Of a stretch of DNA of 41,494 bases, positions 1 through 7,774 are shown piece after piece. Origin of the DNA: CAZWAP01 sp964632005 (GTDB taxonomy: Bacteria > Planctomycetota > Phycisphaerae > Sedimentisphaerales > Anaerobacaceae); NCBI GenBank assembly GCA_964632005.1, contig CAZWAP010000019.1, positions 1 to 41,494 of the forward strand, given 5' to 3'. The notes beneath the pieces are model-generated. The model did no database searches. It worked only from the letters and a program-made list of their open reading frames with translations, and was not told the origin of the DNA. How positions within the stretch are numbered: the stretch's first letter is position 1; each line of letters begins with the position of its first letter. The translations under genes and the position numbers were made by a program.

Positions 1-1
1 T

Positions 2-142
2 GAAAATGGAGTACCGAGTAAGGCGTATCCAACCCTTGAATTGGCGGGACCATCAACGGGTAAGGCACCCAAGGTGAAGAGGAAAAATAGCGATGTGAAG
101 AAAATTTTTTCCTTCTGGAGACGGCGGTTACAGTGCGAATAA
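2..142 (+). CDS. C-terminal end of an unidentified protein (5' cut by window)
   Basis: The frame is open from the window edge to a TAA at 140-142, giving 46 residues that end in a basic stretch (KVKRKNSDVKK, then WRRR). The upstream part lies outside the window, so no family can be assigned. The stop lies about 135 bp from the truncated tRNA-Phe, which is where an integrase or other element-borne gene would sit if this is the edge of an integrated element. That is inference; the visible residues show no recombinase motif. It could also be a chance open frame. Confidence 0.25.
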   Translation, partial: ENGVPSKAYPTLELAGPSTGKAPKVKRKNSDVKKIFSFWRRRLQCE

Positions 143-164
143 CCGCTGCTCTAAAAGGGGCGGA

Positions 165-185
165 AAACTACAACGAAACTACAAC
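165..185 (+). repeat. two direct copies of AAACTACAAC, 11 bp apart
   Basis: The decamer aaactacaac occurs at 165-174 and again at 176-185, so the copies are one helical turn apart. This spacing is typical of sites bound by a protein on one DNA face, such as integrase arm sites or an operator. A 6-bp inverted repeat, cttgcg/cgcaag, lies nearby at 251-256 and 262-267. Both sit in a locally AT-richer stretch next to the truncated tRNA. Function unknown. Confidence 0.45.
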
Positions 186-277
186 AAAAAGCCGCGATAT
201 CTCCGGTTTTTGCGAATGTTACCAGTCGCTAAGTGCTGAAATGTAAGATACTTGCGGAAGACGCAAGATTCTCGGCA

Positions 278-318
<41 letters not shown>

Positions 319-349
319 AGGCCATTATCGGCCGGTACGCCAAACCCAA

Positions 350-377
350 AGTGTAACAGAAAATACGTACGTCGCAA
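350..377 (-). promoter_or_regulatory. sigma70-type promoter for the truncated tRNA-Phe
   Basis: On the minus strand TTGCGA (377-372) and TACACT (355-350) are 16 bp apart, each matching 4 of 6 consensus bases. They lie about 30 nt upstream of the tRNA 5' end. The tRNA start has thus kept a plausible promoter although its 3' half is gone. Confidence 0.45.
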
Positions 378-539
378 CAAAATAAAATCACAACTTTTGC
401 GTCGGGGTTTGTGGGTACGCCAGCATCACGGCCGGCAGAACAAACAAGAGCTTCACCCGCCAGCTTGTCTCGGACTGCCCCCGCTGCAGCGATTCTGGGA
501 CCGTCAACCGCCCGCATGCGATGCGCTTTCGTGTCGTGC

Positions 540-1643
540 CTACGTCTTCATAGAGTCGAACTCCACAAATGCTACCGGCAGGAAGATAAGCACGGGCAGC
601 CAGGCCCACAGCTCCGGCATCACCATATCGAAGACGACCTCAGTTGCGAGTATCTTGCACACGAACGTAGTAATAAAGCAGGCCCCGGTGGTCGCAAAGC
701 TGATCATAACGGCTGACTTCATAGACGTCGGGTCGCGGCAAACAAGTATCGGGAGGCTCACCATAAGCATAATCAGATTGATGATAGGGTCGGTAACGCG
801 AAAATGCTTCTGGCTCCAAAGCTGGGCCGCATCCTTTACTTTCATTTTCTGCCTGGCCAGACGGTCCAGTTGGCTCCAGCTCAGCAGCGTCTTGTACTGA
901 GAACTCCTCATAATCGGCACATCTTGCGCAGTAAGATCGCCTGAGTCGTACGCCTGGATCGGCTGAACGCCCCGCGTGGAACCTCTCTCGATAAGCCGCC
1001 CGTTCACCAGGTCCCACTTGTGCGTCTTATAGTTATAAACGGCTCTTTCGGCCCAAATCAGGCCTGCTACTTCCAGCTGCCGATTCGTGCCGGGCTTGAT
1101 TCGACGTAAAATGATGGTCGGCCAGTACAGCGTGGAGGTCTGCACAGCGAACATTCGAGAGCTGATCAGCGAATTGTTTCCATCGTTCAAGAACCAGACA
1201 TCGAAGGATTCCTGTCCGGAGATTTCATCCCGGTCGCGGACCAGTTTCGAGGCGAGCTTTGGTATTATTAGCTCCTGGTCCACGACCAATAGAGCTGTGA
1301 AGACCAGGGCAAAGAGAACCACCGGCCCAATCAGGCGCTTGAGACTTACGCCCGAGGACATCACCGCCACCAGCTCGTTCGAGTGGACCATTCGTCCGAA
1401 CGAAAACGCAGCGGCCACCACCGTTATCATTCCCGCAAAGTCACGGAAGTACAGCGTGCTGTTAAGCCCGTAATATATCAGCATATTTCTAACAACAGCC
1501 GCTGTACCGAGATCGGCACGTTCGGTGAACTCATCGACGTTCACAAACAGGTCGATGATGATGCGCAGCCCGATTAAGACCGCGAACGCGATTGCATAAC
1601 CGGTCAGGAAGTTCTTAACAACGTATTTGTCCAGTATCTTCAT
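540..1643 (-). CDS. lptG: LptG-like permease of the LPS export ABC transporter (YjgP/YjgQ family)
   Basis: A 367-residue inner-membrane protein that, with LptF and the ATPase LptB, is expected to extract LPS from the inner membrane and pass it to the periplasmic Lpt bridge. The start MKILDKYVVKNFL is typical of the family. Three N-terminal membrane segments (about residues 10-120), a periplasmic beta-rich region (about 130-270) and three C-terminal segments (about 285-360) give the expected topology and normal length. The frame is open further upstream, but the ATG at 1643 fits the family start. The paralogue at 1816-3414 lies upstream on the same strand with a 172-bp gap, so the pair is probably co-transcribed. 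LptF and LptG are similar; naming this one G rests on its N-terminus and order. Confidence 0.85.
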   Translation of the reverse strand: MKILDKYVVKNFLTGYAIAFAVLIGLRIIIDLFVNVDEFTERADLGTAAVVRNMLIYYGLNSTLYFRDFAGMITVVAAAFSFGRMVHSNELVAVMSSGVSLKRLIGPVVLFALVFTALLVVDQELIIPKLASKLVRDRDEISGQESFDVWFLNDGNNSLISSRMFAVQTSTLYWPTIILRRIKPGTNRQLEVAGLIWAERAVYNYKTHKWDLVNGRLIERGSTRGVQPIQAYDSGDLTAQDVPIMRSSQYKTLLSWSQLDRLARQKMKVKDAAQLWSQKHFRVTDPIINLIMLMVSLPILVCRDPTSMKSAVMISFATTGACFITTFVCKILATEVVFDMVMPELWAWLPVLIFLPVAFVEFDSMKT

Positions 1644-1815
1644 CGCTGCTTTGTCCGGAACACCTACAATAAGTTGTCGATGGTACCGACGGCCGGAGAA
1701 ACCGCCAAGAACCGAAACCACAATCGGCGACCGGCGGTAATGCAGGGCTGTTCGCTGGGATCTTTGCTGGGTACCAGAGCGGCCCACTGCCGATCTTGAG
1801 ATTCAGCCGATTCAT

Positions 1816-3414
1816 TCAGTTCCTCAGCAGCCAGCGGTACAGGCCGCCCGCCAGCACCAGCAAGAATACCACGCCTGCCCAAATCAGACCGACGCCCGAG
1901 GCGATTGTCACGTCCGGATTCTCCGCAACCTGCTTGCCCCCGATAATGCACACCACAAGCGCCGCAGCGGGGATACAGCTGGCCCCGAAGGCCGTCAGCA
2001 GGTGGCCTCCTTTCTTAATGATCCCGAGCGCGATTCCAATCAGTATCATCGGCACGCATCCTACGCCGAACGCCAGTCTTGAATGTATCTCCGAACGGAT
2101 CTTGAGGAGCGTGTGCTCGATTTTCTTCTTGAGGGATGCCCCCAGGTCTTTGAGTCTCTTGCTCAAACCTTTCTTGAGCAAGGGCGAATCGAGACCTCGA
2201 CGAACGGCCGCAAGCGCATCTTCGCTCTGGAATATCTCCCTGAGGTCGGCCCTGGCCGGCCGGACAAGGCCCCGTATTATATGACGCATCTTCAGGTCGC
2301 CGGTCTCTCGATCCACAACATTGTACAGGTCCATCGTGAGGGTAGGCGCCAGTTTGTTGCCCTCGATGTGCAGCGACGCCTTTGCAGGTTGCAGCCTCAA
2401 GGGCTTTTGCACACCGGTTACATCCCGCTCGATCACCAGAATTTTACCGTCCAGCTCCACCTTCTCGGTGCCGACCGCCACCTTTTCCGCCGTGAATTCC
2501 ACCACCTTTGCGGCGCTGTGCAACCGGTATAAGTTGTTGGGGTCGGCCGCGAGGGTAGTCTCGATGTCCTGGGCGAGCAGCTCGGTGGTGAACTGGGCGT
2601 AAATATCACGGACCAGTTTTTCAATCGGGCGAAACAGCATCAGGTCGGCGCCGATGCGCTTCATCTCGTCTATCTTCTTGAACTTGATTGCGTCGCTCAA
2701 CAGCGAGCCGAACTCTGTGGTGATTGCCCCCTGCTCGACCGAAAAAAAGGCGGTGTCCTCGGGCCCCATCCGGAAGGCGTGATCTACGTATATCTGGACC
2801 TCGTTGAACCGGTCGTGGGGATTGAACTTCACGATGGCTCGGTCGGCGGCGTAGAGTCTTTCTATGCCCTTGTCTTTAACATACGCCACAATCACGCCGA
2901 CGAGCATATCGCTTTCTATGTGGGCCTCGTCGGCGTAGATCAACCAGGGTTCATCCGTCGGAAGCTCGTAGAAGCCGCGCCGCTGAATGTTGCGGAAGAG
3001 TATCTGTTTGGCATCGGCCTTGAGCGACTTCTCGGCAAGATGCACGAAATACGGAAGCATGTGAAAGCTCAGGATGAGGTTGGCGGTGGCCACGACGACT
3101 GCCAAGGCAAGCCCGGGATAGACCAGGGTACCGAGGCTTATCCCGCTTGCCCTGCAGGCGTCAAGTTCGTTGTCACTGGCCAGTCGGCCGTACACCAGGG
3201 CCGAAGCGAACAACGCCGCCATCGGCAGCACGAATGTCAAGGTTATCGGGAGAAAATAGCCCATCAGGCTGAAAACCTGCCGCGGGCCGACCCCGTATTC
3301 CTGGACCGGCCGCAGGACGCTACCCAGACTCAAGATCAAGGTCAGCCCCACCACCGCGAGCAAGAAGACCTTCAGAAGCTCGCGAAATATGTACCTGTGC
3401 AGCGTGAAAACCAT
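1816..3414 (-). CDS. lptF: LptF-like permease of the LPS export ABC transporter, enlarged periplasmic domain
   Basis: A 532-residue YjgP/YjgQ-family protein. It has an N-terminal RYIFRELLKVFLLA-type segment, two further membrane helices with the conserved GRLASDNELDACRASGIS cytoplasmic turn (about residues 75-92), and a last set of helices (about 450-530). The family is usually about 350-400 residues. Here the periplasmic part between the helix sets is about 300 residues, so roughly 130-150 are extra, including a basic KKGLSKRLKDLGASLKKK stretch before the fourth helix. It pairs with lptG just downstream and follows the SurA-like gene, making an outer-membrane-assembly cluster. Assignment to the family is firm; the role of the extra domain is unknown. 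Confidence 0.88.
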   Translation of the reverse strand: MVFTLHRYIFRELLKVFLLAVVGLTLILSLGSVLRPVQEYGVGPRQVFSLMGYFLPITLTFVLPMAALFASALVYGRLASDNELDACRASGISLGTLVYPGLALAVVVATANLILSFHMLPYFVHLAEKSLKADAKQILFRNIQRRGFYELPTDEPWLIYADEAHIESDMLVGVIVAYVKDKGIERLYAADRAIVKFNPHDRFNEVQIYVDHAFRMGPEDTAFFSVEQGAITTEFGSLLSDAIKFKKIDEMKRIGADLMLFRPIEKLVRDIYAQFTTELLAQDIETTLAADPNNLYRLHSAAKVVEFTAEKVAVGTEKVELDGKILVIERDVTGVQKPLRLQPAKASLHIEGNKLAPTLTMDLYNVVDRETGDLKMRHIIRGLVRPARADLREIFQSEDALAAVRRGLDSPLLKKGLSKRLKDLGASLKKKIEHTLLKIRSEIHSRLAFGVGCVPMILIGIALGIIKKGGHLLTAFGASCIPAAALVVCIIGGKQVAENPDVTIASGVGLIWAGVVFLLVLAGGLYRWLLRN

Positions 3415-3591
3415 CTCTTACTTCGGTCGATAGACTATGCTTCTCGATTCGCTCGAGATATACCAAGATACTATTGTCCCGGGCTGTCTTTGCAACAGAA
3501 TTCTCCGTCCAGCCTCGGCTGGGTGTAAGGCGGCTGCCGTGGCGCATCTTTCTGGCCAAGCGAGCCGGCTGCCCACGCCCGGGACGCCGGT

Positions 3592-5217
3592 TTAAGGTAT
3601 GTCCAGGGGGCTGATGTCCTTGAGCCTTTCCGGGTATATCTTGTACCGGTACTTGCGCAGCAACTCCCGATGATACCGGTTCATCAGCTCCACTCGCCGC
3701 CGGCTACGGATGATGTACTTTACCCGATCGGCCAGCTGCTTGGAGAATTCCGGGATGGTCCCAGGGTTCTTTGCCAGGATCTTGACCAGGCGCCACTTGC
3801 ACTGGCCGCGGTAGATTCCCTTTACCGGGCCCACCACCTGGTTCGGTTCGCCCTTCCACAGGTCCGGCCAAAAGTATCCCTCGTCTCTGGCGTACGTAGT
3901 GTACGGTCTGGATTCGGGAACAAGACTGTATTCGTGCTTGACGGAGTTAAAATCTTCGCCCGCGTCGAGCTCGGCCCTGGCCTGCCGGGCCGTCGCAAGG
4001 TCCTCGCACCATATCAGGTCGACCCTGAGGTTCCTGTCCTTGATGAATTGCTCCTTGTGTGCCTCGAAATAGGCCTTGATTTGCTCGTCGTTCGGCTCCG
4101 CAACTTCCTGCCATTTCGCCTGGCGCGCGCGGCCGAGCAGGATCCTATCCTCGTAATCTCTTACCTGTTTTTGCAGCTCCGGGTCTTTGGCCAAACCCAG
4201 AGAAACAGCCTCGGCCACAAGAATCGGGATTCTCAGCGCCCGGTCCAGAAGCTGGTCCACCCCCTCGGTGGTGCTGAGGTTTTTCGGCCGACGAGGCGGA
4301 ACTATATCGTTGAGGGTCATCAGCCAATCGTACAACGTTACCTTGCCCCCCTTGAAAACCGCCAGAACCAGGTCCTTTTCCTCCTGGGTTGTCTCGTTCC
4401 TTATCTGGCTGTAGCGCACGAAGTAAACGTTACGCTCCTCTTTGGGGTGGAAAAGCAGCCGGCGGTAGACCTGAACGGCCTTGATGAAGTTCGCGCGCAC
4501 CTTCCTGACATTGGCCTTCTTGTACAACTTGGAGTAATATTCGTCCATCAGTGCGCTGGCCTTTGTCTTCTTGACCATCTGTTCGGCCCTGGCACGGTCG
4601 AGCTTGGCGTTCGCCTTCATTCTTGCCTGGATCTCGGCCTCCGTGGCGGTTAGCTTATCCTCCAACTGCTTTTGCACGAGTAGTTCGACCAGCTTGCGAT
4701 CCCTGTATTTCTTCGCCGCATTTCGGACTATTTCATCTTTCTCAAGTAATCCCTCTTTGCGGAGTTCGACGATCATAGCCTTCTCCGCCAGCATCTTCAT
4801 CAGCACCGCGTTCGCGTCGGGCGGCTTTTTTTTGTCTGCCAGCACATCGTACTCGTAGGGCTGGAGCTTCATCAGCAACTCTTTCTCGAGTTGGTCTTTG
4901 GTGATTGTGTAGCAGGATATGACCGCCACGATATTCGGGTCTGTCTCGGCGGCCCTGAGCGCTTCGGCCGCGATGGGTTCTTCTTGGCCACCAGGCCGGG
5001 GTTCCGACGCCGGCTTTGCACGGGCCGGTCGGGTTTCTTCAGGCCGCGGCTGCGTGGCCTGTGTCTGTCGCGGTTCTGCTACGGACTGTTTTGCTGCGGT
5101 GGTGGCCAGCCCTCCGGAGACAAGCCAGTGCCCCCTGCCGGTTGCAACACTCCAGGCCTCAACAGCTATGAACACGCCGATCACGCCCAACGGCAATAAG
5201 ACGGCAAGCTTTTTCAT
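3592..5217 (-). CDS. membrane-anchored SurA/PpiC-like periplasmic chaperone (peptidyl-prolyl isomerase family)
   Basis: A 541-residue protein with one N-terminal membrane anchor (about residues 2-22), a low-complexity Pro/Glu/Arg linker (about 50-85), a helical SurA-N-like region (about 100-260) and a C-terminal parvulin-like region (about 355-480) with the ARAELDAGEDFNSVKHEYS block. The start at 5217 has a good RBS (AGGGAGG, 9 nt away); the frame extends 28 codons further but that part looks non-coding. The usual rotamase signature HIL near the start of the domain reads DLIW here, and the GGxLG block reads EGYFW, so isomerase activity is doubtful and a holdase role more likely. It lies upstream of lptF/lptG on the same strand, which fits outer-membrane protein and LPS assembly. 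Confidence 0.75.
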   Translation of the reverse strand: MKKLAVLLPLGVIGVFIAVEAWSVATGRGHWLVSGGLATTAAKQSVAEPRQTQATQPRPEETRPARAKPASEPRPGGQEEPIAAEALRAAETDPNIVAVISCYTITKDQLEKELLMKLQPYEYDVLADKKKPPDANAVLMKMLAEKAMIVELRKEGLLEKDEIVRNAAKKYRDRKLVELLVQKQLEDKLTATEAEIQARMKANAKLDRARAEQMVKKTKASALMDEYYSKLYKKANVRKVRANFIKAVQVYRRLLFHPKEERNVYFVRYSQIRNETTQEEKDLVLAVFKGGKVTLYDWLMTLNDIVPPRRPKNLSTTEGVDQLLDRALRIPILVAEAVSLGLAKDPELQKQVRDYEDRILLGRARQAKWQEVAEPNDEQIKAYFEAHKEQFIKDRNLRVDLIWCEDLATARQARAELDAGEDFNSVKHEYSLVPESRPYTTYARDEGYFWPDLWKGEPNQVVGPVKGIYRGQCKWRLVKILAKNPGTIPEFSKQLADRVKYIIRSRRRVELMNRYHRELLRKYRYKIYPERLKDISPLDIP

Positions 5218-5252
5218 CTGCGTATCCTCCCTTTCAAGCTCTCTTTGATCGC

Positions 5253-5296
5253 TTGCCGGGCCGCTCACCTGGTTCCGGGTAATCACGGCCCGGCAA
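5253..5296 (-). other. 10-bp perfect hairpin in the leader of the SurA-like gene
   Basis: TTGCCGGGCC (minus strand, 5296-5287) pairs perfectly with GGCCCGGCAA (5262-5253) across a 24-nt loop, ending 36 nt before the ATG at 5217. No T-run follows, so it is not an intrinsic terminator; it may stabilise or regulate the leader. I see nothing else convincing in the 5218-5532 gap between hisG and this gene. Confidence 0.45.
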
Positions 5297-5532
5297 TCCA
5301 TACATCTGCGGGCTTATTCTAATACTTCCGCCGCCCTTTGCCAGAGGGCGCCGCAGCACAGAGGTATAAAGCACCCCCCCCGGATGAGCCGTTCATCCTT
5401 TCTTTGCCTCGTACGTATTCGCCGCCAACAGCCGGCTCTCATAGCCAGCGCCGCTCTCGATGAACCGATGCCGGAGTACTGCAAGACCGCGTTGGGGGTA
5501 TTAGCCCGGGTACCGCCGGCCGAAGGCAGCGC

Positions 5533-6408
5533 TCAATGTATGACTTTGTTGATAGGGTAAGTGATGATACCAGAGGCCCCTGCCCTTTTGAGGGCGGGCA
5601 CAAGTGAACGCTCGACCTTTTCGTCGATAATTACCTCTATCGCGGCGTAATCCGCGTCTGCCAGAGACGAAACAGTAGGACTCTTTTCAGCGGGGAGTAC
5701 CTTCAGGATCTCTTCGAGCCTGTCCTTCTGTGCGTTCATCTTAAGGCCGACCTTGCTGCGGGCCTCGATTGCCGCATTCAGCAATATGGAGAGGTTCTCG
5801 ATCTTCTCCCGCTTGAAGCGGTCGGCCCAGGCATCCCTGTTGGCGATCAGCCTGGTGGTAGAAGTGATGACGGTATCTACTATTCGCAGGTTATTGGCCC
5901 GCAGGGATGCTCCGGTCTCGGTCAGTTCCACAATCCCATCGACCAGCCGGGCCTTTACCTCGGTGGCCCCCCAGCTGAACTCCACCTTCACCCTGATACC
6001 TTTCTCTTCGAAAAATTGTTTGGTCACCCTGACCAGCTCGGTGGCGATAATGCCGTCTGCCAGGTCTTCGATGCTCTTCACTCTGGACTCATCAGGCACC
6101 GCGAGCACCCATCTGGCAGGCTTGGTCGTCGTCTTACTGTAAGCCAGCTCGCACACATCCACGACGTCGGAGGCGTTCTCCTTTATCCAGTCGTACCCCG
6201 TAATCCCCGCATCCAGCACGCCGTCTTCAACGTATCGGCTCATCTCCTGGGCTCGCAGGCATACCGGGTCTATCTGGTCATCGTCGATCCGTGGCAGGTA
6301 GCTTCTGTCGGAGCTCAGGATTCGAAACCCGGCCCTCCTGAAAAGCTGGAAAGTCGCCTCTTGCAGGCTGCCCGCCGGGATGCCTAATCTCAAAATCTCT
6401 TTTGCCAT
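5533..6408 (-). CDS. hisG: ATP phosphoribosyltransferase, long form (first step of histidine synthesis)
   Basis: A 291-residue HisG joining ATP and PRPP to phosphoribosyl-ATP in the cytoplasm. The N-terminal RLGIPAGSLQEATFQLF block, the DAGITGYDW block (about residues 68-76) and the PRPP-loop motif IVELTETGASLRANN (about 155-169) identify it. A C-terminal ACT-like regulatory domain (about 215-290) makes it the long, self-contained HisG type, which does not need HisZ and is classically inhibited by histidine. No other his gene is in the window. It follows the HhH-like gene by 196 bp on the same strand, so it is either the end of the nusA-infB-rbfA run or separately transcribed. Confidence 0.95.
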   Translation of the reverse strand: MAKEILRLGIPAGSLQEATFQLFRRAGFRILSSDRSYLPRIDDDQIDPVCLRAQEMSRYVEDGVLDAGITGYDWIKENASDVVDVCELAYSKTTTKPARWVLAVPDESRVKSIEDLADGIIATELVRVTKQFFEEKGIRVKVEFSWGATEVKARLVDGIVELTETGASLRANNLRIVDTVITSTTRLIANRDAWADRFKREKIENLSILLNAAIEARSKVGLKMNAQKDRLEEILKVLPAEKSPTVSSLADADYAAIEVIIDEKVERSLVPALKRAGASGIITYPINKVIH

Positions 6409-6604
6409 CTTCGCATCTCTTATCGTCTAATCATCGCCTATTCTGCTGACCGCGGTCTTGCCAACCGTCCGGCCGGTCCGGTTTTGCCGGGCCTGCTGCG
6501 CCAGGCCGTCAGTTACCCGTCATATTGCACGCAGCAGGAGTTTTCCCTCTCGCTCGACGGCCTGAGCTCAACGCTCCCGATTATGCAATGCCGGGTACCG
6601 CGAA

Positions 6605-7291
6605 TCACTTCTTTGCCTTCTTCTTCTTCTTCTTGGTTTTTTTGCGCGTTTTCCTCTTGCTCTTTTTCCTGCTTTTTTTCCGCTTGGTGGCCGACTCACT
6701 TTCTCGGCGCAGCAGCGTATAGAATTCGAACGCATTCTTGGCGGTGACCTGCCTGGCTATGAAACCTCCTATCTGCTGCTCATCTGCCTCGGGGTGCACG
6801 AAGTCGCATTCGCGAAGGTACGCCACCATAGTGGCGGTCAGGGGTATAGCATAGGCGCCCAGAGCCGTGAGCATACAGTAATCGACCGCAAACTTGCTTA
6901 CGTCCTCCATCTCTTCGAGGATGCGCCTGGCCGGCCGCTTGCCCATTCTCTTGAGCGCCTCGAGGCTGACGTTCTGGTACTGGTTGAAGACGTTCCTCAA
7001 CGCCGCAGTGATGGTCGCGGCAATCTGGCGCGTCACAGGCGTGTCCTGGCCTATCGCTTCGACGATCTCGTCCGGGCGCGACACTCGCAAATCGTTGAGG
7101 TCAACGAAGCACTCGGCCAACCTCCTGAACGCCGCCCTGGCATCTTTCTCGCTCAAATGCTCGCTCAGACAGGCGTAAACAAGGGCTTCCACCGGATCAC
7201 CATAGGTCGTTTGTTCGACCTTGGGGTACTTCCTCTTGAGCGAGCGGTACAGTTTTCGTATTCTGTCGGAATACTCTTTGCTGTCCTTCAT
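6605..7291 (-). CDS. degenerate endonuclease-III-like HhH-GPD protein with poly-lysine tail
   Basis: 228 residues. The order of helices resembles endonuclease III/HhH-GPD base-excision glycosylases: a YGDPVEALVYACLSEHLS opening like the LLSAQ segment, then a HhH-like region at about 126-152. Aligned by eye to the canonical LPGVGRKTAN...VDTH segment it reads MEDVSKFAVD...PLTA, so the catalytic lysine appears to be Phe and the catalytic aspartate Thr. The C-terminal iron-sulfur cysteines are absent. Residues 202-228 are almost all Lys/Arg and could bind nucleic acid non-specifically. It lies 37 bp downstream of rbfA, hence possibly in the translation operon. I infer a DNA- or RNA-binding role without glycosylase activity; true function unknown. 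Confidence 0.6.
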   Translation of the reverse strand: MKDSKEYSDRIRKLYRSLKRKYPKVEQTTYGDPVEALVYACLSEHLSEKDARAAFRRLAECFVDLNDLRVSRPDEIVEAIGQDTPVTRQIAATITAALRNVFNQYQNVSLEALKRMGKRPARRILEEMEDVSKFAVDYCMLTALGAYAIPLTATMVAYLRECDFVHPEADEQQIGGFIARQVTAKNAFEFYTLLRRESESATKRKKSRKKSKRKTRKKTKKKKKKAKK

Positions 7292-7328
7292 CTTATCCCC
7301 CGCGGGCCGAACGGCCCGCGAAGACCGA

Positions 7329-7706
7329 TCAGGCCTCTTCGTCGGTGTCTCGTTTGAGCTCGCCGGCCACCTGGTCGATAAGCCTCATCGTCTCAAGTGT
7401 CCTCTTGAATTGCTCATCCCTGTGAAATCGTAGAACCGGGCAGAATTTACTTTGCAGCCTGCCGCCCAACAGGAACTGTATCCGGCGCCCGGCGTGCTCG
7501 ATGGCTATGAATGTCCTGTTCTGCGTCGATGCGTCTTTGCTCAGAATGCTCAGATAAACGTCTGCCGTCCGCAGATCGGCAGCCACACGTACGCGCGTCA
7601 CGCTCACGAGCCCCTCGATCCGGGGATCGCTCAGGTGATTCGCTATGGCGTCGCTGACGGCCTCCTTGACTACTCTTGCTACTTTTTCCTGCCTTCGTGT
7701 TGCCAT
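7329..7706 (-). CDS. rbfA: ribosome-binding factor A
   Basis: A 125-residue RbfA, which binds the 30S subunit and helps mature the 16S rRNA 5' end. It shows the family N-terminus RRQEKVARVVKEAVSDAI, the SVTRVRVAADLRTADVYLSI core of the KH-like fold and the LRFHRDEQFKRTLETMRLID C-terminal block. It lies 68 bp downstream of infB on the same strand, the classic nusA-infB-rbfA order. The length is normal and nothing is odd. Confidence 0.95.
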   Translation of the reverse strand: MATRRQEKVARVVKEAVSDAIANHLSDPRIEGLVSVTRVRVAADLRTADVYLSILSKDASTQNRTFIAIEHAGRRIQFLLGGRLQSKFCPVLRFHRDEQFKRTLETMRLIDQVAGELKRDTDEEA

Positions 7707-7774
7707 TGCTCATCCGTTTGCGAGCTGATCGTGACGCTGCTGCCGCCGGGGCCTCCGAGCACAACGCCTCTCAG

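Noticed and set aside
1..277. group I intron splitting tRNA-Phe
   Set aside because: The tRNA match continues through the anticodon loop into the 3' stem, whereas such introns interrupt the loop, and no 3' exon is found in the window. It cannot be fully excluded because the left edge is open.
3670..4653. 327-codon plus-strand open frame
   Set aside because: Antisense to the SurA-like gene, with no family motifs.
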